A stretch of 64,000 bases of DNA from Nonomuraea spiralis (GTDB taxonomy: Bacteria > Actinomycetota > Actinomycetes > Streptosporangiales > Streptosporangiaceae), in the NCBI RefSeq assembly GCF_014648435.1, contig NZ_BMRC01000029.1, positions 1 through 64,000 of the forward strand. The letters run 5' to 3'. Each line of letters opens with the position of its first letter. The first letter of the stretch is position 1. The notes under the pieces are model-generated. The model made no database searches and was not told the DNA's origin. It saw nothing but the letters and a program-made list of their open reading frames with translations. Shown here piece by piece: positions 59,486 to 64,000 of this stretch. Position numbers and translations under genes: made by a program.

Positions 59486-60351
59486 TTTGTTGTCTCCTCG
59501 AGGTTTTCCACGTCGTCGGGGAGGAAGGGAGCGAGCTCGGGAAGCTCGCTGAGGTCCCGCAGTCCCAGACGTTCCAGGAAGTATGAGCTTGTCCGGTAGA
59601 GCACTGCCTGGCTCTCCGGGTCGGTGCCGGCCTCTTCGACCAGCCCCCTGGCGACGAGCGTCCGCATGACGCCGTCGCTGTTGACGCCGCGTACGGCGGC
59701 GACCCGGGCGCGGCTCACCGGTTGCCGGTAGGCCACGACCGCGAGTGTCTCCAGCGCGGCCTGGGTGAGCCGCGTCTGCTGGCCGTCGCGTACGAACCTC
59801 TCGACCAGCGGTGCGCAGTCGGCCCGCGTGTAGAAACGCCAGCCACCCGCGACTTCCCGCAGATCAAAACCCCGTCCGGCGACGGTATATTCCGCCGCCA
59901 GCCCCCTGAGTGCCGCCGAGACCTCATGAGTCGGCCGTTCCAGCACCTGGGCCAGCGTGATCTCGGCGACGGGCTCGTCCACGACCATCAGGATCGCCTC
60001 CAGCGCCGCGCCCAGCTCCGGCCCGGCGGGCTCGGCCGCTTCCTCCCGCTCGGGCTCCCGCTCGGGCTCCGGCTCGGCGACCGACGCAGCCCCGGCGACC
60101 GGCTCCGGCTCGGCGACCGGCGCAGGCCCGGCGACCGGCTCGGGGGCCGGGGCGGGCTCGCGGGCCGGGGCGTCGTCCAGGGCCGTGGCGGGCTGCGGGG
60201 GCGAGGCCGGGAGGCTGGGGGGCAGCGTGGGGGCCTCCTCCGGGGAGGCGGGCTGAACGAGGGAGCCCGGGAGGGTCATCCAGGCGGGCAGCGGAGACCC
60301 TGAGTCCGGGGACTTGCGGGGGCCGGGCAGGGGGTTGGGGTTGTCAGTCAT
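59482..60351 (-). CDS. scpB: Segregation and condensation protein ScpB with a Pro/Ala/Glu-rich N-terminus
   Basis: The 289-residue product has a normal ScpB double winged-helix core (about 105-280: GAALEAILMVVDEPVAEITL, ALETLAVVAYRQPVSRARVA, GVNSDGVMRTLVARGLVEEA). The first 105 residues are low-complexity, with repeated EPVAG and EPEPE motifs, and are not part of the family. ScpB bridges ScpA to the SMC head. The start overlaps the scpA stop by 8 bp. Confidence 0.93.
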   Translation of the reverse strand: MTDNPNPLPGPRKSPDSGSPLPAWMTLPGSLVQPASPEEAPTLPPSLPASPPQPATALDDAPAREPAPAPEPVAGPAPVAEPEPVAGAASVAEPEPEREPEREEAAEPAGPELGAALEAILMVVDEPVAEITLAQVLERPTHEVSAALRGLAAEYTVAGRGFDLREVAGGWRFYTRADCAPLVERFVRDGQQTRLTQAALETLAVVAYRQPVSRARVAAVRGVNSDGVMRTLVARGLVEEAGTDPESQAVLYRTSSYFLERLGLRDLSELPELAPFLPDDVENLEETTK

Positions 60352-61165
60352 TCGATGGTCTCTCCGCGGATTCCTCGTAGTCGTCCCCCACCGCGACGTC
60401 GCCGTCGTCGGCGCCCGTCCAGGTCACGTGGAGCTCTCCCAGCGCCTCGATCTGGTCGAACGTCACCGCCGACTCCCTGAACAGCTCCAGCACGGCCAGG
60501 AAGCGGGCGATGACCTCGAAGGTGCCCTCGCAGTCGGCCACCAGCGCGCGGAAGGTCGCCCGGCGCAGCCGCCGCAGGTGCATGACCAGGATCGCCGCCT
60601 GCTCCTTGACGCTGGCCAGGGGCTGGTAGATGTGCCCGACGCTGACGGTGGGCGGGAGTTTCGGGGTGAACGCCTTGGCCGCGATGCGGGCGAGTTGCTC
60701 GGGCCCGATCCCGAGGATGAGCTCGGGCAGGAGGTTGGCGAACTGCGGCTCCAGCGACACCGTACGGGGGAAACGCAGCGACTCATCCGCCATCCGCCCC
60801 GCGAAGACCTTCGCCACCTCCTTGTACGCCTTGTACTGCAGCAGCCGCGCGAACAGCAGGTCTCGGGCCTCCAGGAGCGCGAGGTCCTCTTCGTCCTCCA
60901 CCTCGCCCGAGGGCAGCAGCCGGGCCGCCTTCAGGTCGAGCAGCGTGGCCGCGACCAGCAGGAAGTGGCTGGTCTGGTCGAGGTCCCACTCGGGACCCCG
61001 GGAGCGGAGGTAGGCGATGAACTCGTCGGTGACCTTGGAGAGCGAGACCTCGGTGATGTCGAGCTTGTGCTTGGCGATCAGGCCGAGGAGCAGGTCGAAG
61101 GGGCCCTCGAAGACGTCCAGGTGAACCTGGAAGCCCTGGGAAGGCTCGGTCTGCTCTGCGGTCAC
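60344..61165 (-). CDS. scpA: Segregation and condensation protein ScpA
   Basis: GTG 61165 (overlapping the parA-like stop as GTGA) gives 273 residues. The kleisin features are FQVHLDVFEGPFDLLLGLIA near the N-terminus, FLLVAATLLDLKAARLLPS in the middle and a C-terminal winged helix (FEVIARFLAVLELFRESAVT). It connects SMC heads with ScpB in chromosome condensation. Translationally coupled to both neighbours. Confidence 0.94.
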   Translation of the reverse strand: MTAEQTEPSQGFQVHLDVFEGPFDLLLGLIAKHKLDITEVSLSKVTDEFIAYLRSRGPEWDLDQTSHFLLVAATLLDLKAARLLPSGEVEDEEDLALLEARDLLFARLLQYKAYKEVAKVFAGRMADESLRFPRTVSLEPQFANLLPELILGIGPEQLARIAAKAFTPKLPPTVSVGHIYQPLASVKEQAAILVMHLRRLRRATFRALVADCEGTFEVIARFLAVLELFRESAVTFDQIEALGELHVTWTGADDGDVAVGDDYEESAERPSND

Positions 61166-62103
61166 CTGGCCATTGTCGCAGGCGCCGGCCAGCGCGAGAG
61201 CACCTCGCGGGCCAGCTCGCGGTAGGCGTTGGCGCCGAGGGACGACGGGTCGAAGGTGGTGATCGGCTCGCCGGCGACGGTGGCGTCGGGGAAGCGGACC
61301 GTACGGTTGATCACGGTGTGGAAGACCTTGTCGCCGAACGCCTCCACGACGCGGGCCAGCACCTCGCGGCCGTGCAGGGTACGGGCGTCGTACATGGTGG
61401 CGAGCAGGCCCTCGATCTCGAGGTCTTCGTTGAGCCGCTCCTGGACCTTGGAGATGGTGTCCATGAGCAGCGCGACGCCGCGCAGCGCGAAGAACTCGCA
61501 CTCCAGCGGCACCATGACGCCGTGGGCGCAGGTCAGCGCGTTGATGGTGAGCAGGCCGAGCGACGGCTGACAGTCGATGAGGCAGACGTCGTAGTGCGGC
61601 AACAGCGGCTTGATGACGCGGCCGAGCACCTGCTCGCGGGCGACCTCGGTGACGAGCTGGACTTCGGCCGCCGACAGGTCGATGTTGCTGGGCAGCAGGT
61701 CGAGGCCCTCGACGCCGGTCTCCAGCAGGACGTCCTCGGCGGTGACGCCGCGGTCCATCAGCAGGTTGTAGACGGTCAGGTCGAGCTGGAGCGGGTTGAT
61801 GCCAAGGCCGACCGACAGCGCGCCCTGCGGGTCGAAGTCGACCAGCAGCACCTTCAGCCCGCACTCGACCAGCGCCGCGCCCAGGTTGATGGTGGTGGTC
61901 GTCTTGCCGACGCCGCCCTTCTGGTTGACCATCGCGACCACTCGCGCCGGCCCGTGCACCTGCGGCGGGACCGGTTCAGGGAACACCGGCCGCGGGCGCT
62001 GCGTGGGGCCCAGGTTGACGCCGTTGGAAGGCGCGTTGGTCTTGGTGTCACCCCAGGGGTTGTCGGGGGTCCCATGGGTCGAACCCTTGGTCGTCACAGT
62101 CAC
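61162..62103 (-). CDS. ParA-family ATPase (Soj-like)
   Basis: The 313-residue product has a 50-residue Pro/Thr-rich N-terminus, then the deviant Walker A AMVNQKGGVGKTTTTINLGA, Walker A' VLLVDFDPQGALSVGLG and Walker B VCLIDCQPSLGLLT. No parB or parS is adjacent, so this is the scp-linked ParA rather than the origin-proximal one. It may help place the chromosome or SMC. First gene of the coupled parA-scpA-scpB-rluB series. Confidence 0.9.
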   Translation of the reverse strand: MTVTTKGSTHGTPDNPWGDTKTNAPSNGVNLGPTQRPRPVFPEPVPPQVHGPARVVAMVNQKGGVGKTTTTINLGAALVECGLKVLLVDFDPQGALSVGLGINPLQLDLTVYNLLMDRGVTAEDVLLETGVEGLDLLPSNIDLSAAEVQLVTEVAREQVLGRVIKPLLPHYDVCLIDCQPSLGLLTINALTCAHGVMVPLECEFFALRGVALLMDTISKVQERLNEDLEIEGLLATMYDARTLHGREVLARVVEAFGDKVFHTVINRTVRFPDATVAGEPITTFDPSSLGANAYRELAREVLSRWPAPATMAR

Positions 62104-62136
62104 CAGCTCGAACCTCCCTGACGATCCCGAACCGGA

Positions 62137-62218
62137 CCGTCCGGACGGACACTATGGCGTCACCACTAAACGCGGCAAGGCGGCACGCCGGGGCACCGCG
62201 CACGCGCACAAGACTATA
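62137..62218 (-). promoter_or_regulatory. Promoter and palindrome upstream of the parA-like operon
   Basis: TATAGT (complement of 62213-62218) is a good -10 hexamer about 110 bp upstream of the start codon. Between them lies a 12-bp palindrome CCGTCCGGACGG (62137-62148). The -35 would fall inside the end of xerD and is not clear. Confidence 0.4.
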
Positions 62219-62220
62219 GA

Positions 62221-63129
62221 TCACTGCCGGGCACGCGGGTGCGCCGCGGCGTAGACCTCGCGGAGTTTGTCGACCGTGACCAGGGTGTAGACCTGCGTGG
62301 TCGTGACGGAGGCATGACCGAGCAACTCCTGGACCACCCTAACGTCCGCACCTCCGTCGAGCAGGTGGGTCGCGAAGGAATGTCGGAGAACGTGTGGACT
62401 TATCCCCGCGAGTCCGGCGCGTTCGGCGGCGGCCTGGAGCACTTCCCAGGCTCCCTGCCTGGTCAGCCGGCCACCACGGGCGTTGAGGAAGACCCCCGGC
62501 GTGCCGCGTCCGTGGGCGAGCAGGCCGGGCCTGGCGCGGACGAGGTAGGCGTCGAGGGCCGAGCGCGCGTAGCGGCCGAGAGGGACGACACGCGTACGGC
62601 CGCCCTTGCCGCGCAGGCGCACCTGGTCGGGTTCGAGGTCGTCGACGGCCAGGCCGACGGCCTCGGAGATACGGGCGCCGGTGCCGTACAGGACCTCCAG
62701 CAGGGCTCGGTTGCGCAGGGTGAGGGGGGCGCCGTCGGGGCCGGAGGCGGCGATGAGGCGTTCGACCTCGTCCACGGTGATCGCCTTGGGGAGCCTGCGG
62801 AGCTGGCGCGGCGGGCGTACCTCGTGGGCGGGGTCGTGGGCCGTGACGCCTTCGCGCAGGGCGAAGCGGTGCAGCCCGCGTACAGCCGAGACCGCCCGCG
62901 CGGCCGAGCTGGCCACGAGGGCGGGGTGTTCCCGGTCGCCCTCGCGCAGCGCGGCGAGGAAGGCCTGTACGTCGGCCTCCCCCACCTCGTCGAGCTTCAG
63001 CCGCCCCCGCGCCTGGAGATGTTCGAAGTATCGCCGCAGGTCACGACGGTAGGACGCGAGCGTGTTGGCAGCCAGACCTCGTTCCACCGCCAGATGGGCG
63101 AGGTAGCTGGAGAGCACCGCCTCCACCAC
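62221..63129 (-). CDS. xerD: Tyrosine recombinase XerD
   Basis: The 302-residue product has the SAM-like N-terminal domain (VLSSYLAHLAVERGLAANTL) and the catalytic domain with the active-site set: TGARISEAVG (Arg), HVLRHSFATHLLDGG (HxxR), ELLGHASVTTTQVYTLV (GH and Tyr). Length and position fit chromosomal XerD, which resolves dimers at dif, and not a phage integrase. Gene order pyrG-NUDIX-xerD-parA-scp is conserved in actinobacteria. Confidence 0.94.
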   Translation of the reverse strand: MVEAVLSSYLAHLAVERGLAANTLASYRRDLRRYFEHLQARGRLKLDEVGEADVQAFLAALREGDREHPALVASSAARAVSAVRGLHRFALREGVTAHDPAHEVRPPRQLRRLPKAITVDEVERLIAASGPDGAPLTLRNRALLEVLYGTGARISEAVGLAVDDLEPDQVRLRGKGGRTRVVPLGRYARSALDAYLVRARPGLLAHGRGTPGVFLNARGGRLTRQGAWEVLQAAAERAGLAGISPHVLRHSFATHLLDGGADVRVVQELLGHASVTTTQVYTLVTVDKLREVYAAAHPRARQ

Positions 63130-63141
63130 ATGGTCCTTCCG

Positions 63142-63750
63142 TCACGCCTCCGGGGCGTCGGCGGGGCGCAACTGGGCGAACCCCTCAACCGATGCCGCAT
63201 ATGCGGCGAGGATACCGGCCACGGCCGGGGAATTGTGGATCATTCCCATCAGCGCCTTCTCGACCGCGTCGGGCAGGGGCACCCATTCGACCGGCATGTC
63301 GATCTCCTCGTGCCGGTGGACGAAGGTGTTCTCCTCGTCGGGGATCCTGCTCAGGCCGCGGGCGAGGAAGACCCTGATCCGCTCGTCGGTCATGCCGGGA
63401 GAGGAGCGCAGGTCGACCAGGGTGTGCCAGGTCTCGGCGCGGTAGCCGGACTCCTCGGCGAGCTCGCGGGCCGCGGTGGCGGCGAGCGGTTCGCCCGCCA
63501 CGTCGCGCAGACCGGCCGGCAGCTCCCACATGAGCCGCCGGGTCGGGTGGCGGTACTGCCTGATCATCAGGACGCGGTCACGGTCGTCGAGGGCCAGCAC
63601 GGCGACCGAGCCGGGATGCACGACGTAGTCGCGGTCGGCGACCTCGTCGTGGGGCATCCTGACCGTGTCGGTGACAACCTTGATCACGTAGCCCTGGAAG
63701 TGTTCCTTGGACGCGACGACGTCCCACGCCTCGGGCGTGTCTCTGATCAT
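63142..63750 (-). CDS. NUDIX hydrolase (ADP-ribose pyrophosphatase-like)
   Basis: From ATG 63750 (MIRDTPEAW) the product has 202 residues; a TTG at 63786 would add 12. The Nudix box GX5EX7REUXEEXGU is complete: GLRDVAGEPLAATAARELAE followed by ESGY (about 98-121). The upstream YRHPTRRLMWELPAG segment is typical of ADP-ribose pyrophosphatases. It hydrolyses a nucleoside diphosphate sugar. It lies between xerD and pyrG as in relatives. Confidence 0.92.
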   Translation of the reverse strand: MIRDTPEAWDVVASKEHFQGYVIKVVTDTVRMPHDEVADRDYVVHPGSVAVLALDDRDRVLMIRQYRHPTRRLMWELPAGLRDVAGEPLAATAARELAEESGYRAETWHTLVDLRSSPGMTDERIRVFLARGLSRIPDEENTFVHRHEEIDMPVEWVPLPDAVEKALMGMIHNSPAVAGILAAYAASVEGFAQLRPADAPEA

Positions 63751-63826
63751 GGTCGCACTCGCTTCCGGTCCTCCGTGGTTACGCAAGCTACCGCCTCCGG
63801 ACCGAGGCTCGCCGCTCCGGGAACGT

Positions 63827-64000
63827 TCACTTGCCGACCTTAGTGCTCACGCGGCTGTCCGCGTAGGCGAGGGCGGCGCCGATCAGGCCCTTGAACATCG
63901 GGTTGGCGCGGGTGGGGCGGGAGCGGAACTCGGGGTGGGCCTGCGTGCCGATGAAGAACGGGTGCACGTCCACGGGAAGCTCGGTGTACTCCACCAGGCG
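63827..64000 (-). CDS. pyrG: CTP synthase, C-terminal end (cut by window edge)
   Basis: The last 57 residues of CTP synthase run in from the right edge. GTQAHPEFRSRPTRANPMFK carries the His and Glu of the glutaminase triad, followed by GLIGAALAYADSRVSTKVGK and TGA at 63827. The rest lies outside the window. Confidence 0.93.
   Translation of the reverse strand, partial: RLVEYTELPVDVHPFFIGTQAHPEFRSRPTRANPMFKGLIGAALAYADSRVSTKVGK

Noticed and set aside
57194..59599. An 801-codon plus-strand frame and a 388-codon Ala/Val/Thr-rich minus-strand frame across rluB
   Set aside because: Both arise from the repeat-rich RGG region. Only the frame ending in the S4 and pseudouridine synthase domains encodes a recognisable protein.
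61162..62220. Chromosome origin region (parA with parS sites)
   Set aside because: No parB, no parS-like TGTTTCACGTGAAACA, and no dnaA or gidB genes nearby. This is the scp-linked parA found far from the origin.

Overview
The window is chromosomal DNA from a very GC-rich actinobacterium. Codon third positions are almost all G or C, GTG and TTG starts are common, and the gene order pyrG-NUDIX-xerD-parA-scpA-scpB-rluB-tyrA-cmk-der is typical of Actinobacteria. Partner-switching stress regulators, an Mce locus and a PTS-type Dha kinase suggest Streptosporangiales (Nonomuraea-like); the family is an inference.

Positions 1-11000 are accessory and less GC-rich. They hold a pentapeptide-repeat membrane protein, three transposase wrecks, a composite secreted protein of about 2,000 residues with a small membrane partner gene, and the C-terminal half of a tyrosine integrase that stops about 80 bp from a tRNA-Pro(GGG) gene. 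I read this as a decayed island at a tRNA site.

11100-19700 is a general-stress block. Three co-directional genes (11685-13765) follow a possible SigF-type promoter. Next come an RsbW-like ATPase, a SigB/F-class sigma factor, a STAS protein, a GAF-ANTAR protein and a PAS-GAF-PP2C protein whose metal-binding Asp residues are nearly all replaced. A GT4 glycosyltransferase gene follows behind a good GTTT-N17-GGGTAT promoter.

19800-31700 is metabolic: a secreted GH16 protein, a PucR regulator divergent from proline dehydrogenase and P5C dehydrogenase, two PfpI/GlxA-type genes, an ArsR-like regulator divergent from an MFS pump, a small Ser/Thr kinase, an acyltransferase and dhaKLM.

31700-39400 is one tightly overlapping minus-strand operon: PfkB kinase, GH4 glycosidase, sugar-binding lipoprotein, two permeases, a cyclase-family hydrolase and a ThDP enzyme. 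It has no ABC ATPase or regulator of its own, and a 20-codon leader ORF precedes it.

39600-49300 has a proline-rich membrane protein, a CBS protein, aminopeptidase P, an Mce locus with a large internal deletion (5' part of yrbE joined to the tail of an mce gene), a phosphopantetheinyl transferase, a CDF transporter, a MarR regulator, and an LprG-like lipoprotein overlapping a P55-like MFS transporter.

49270-64000 reads leftward. It has an archaeal-type AspRS behind a T-box leader with a GAC (Asp) specifier, then der and cmk, an insertion (carotenoid oxygenase, TetR, GT2), tyrA, aroH, an RGG-extended rluB, scpB, scpA, parA, xerD, a NUDIX gene and the end of pyrG.
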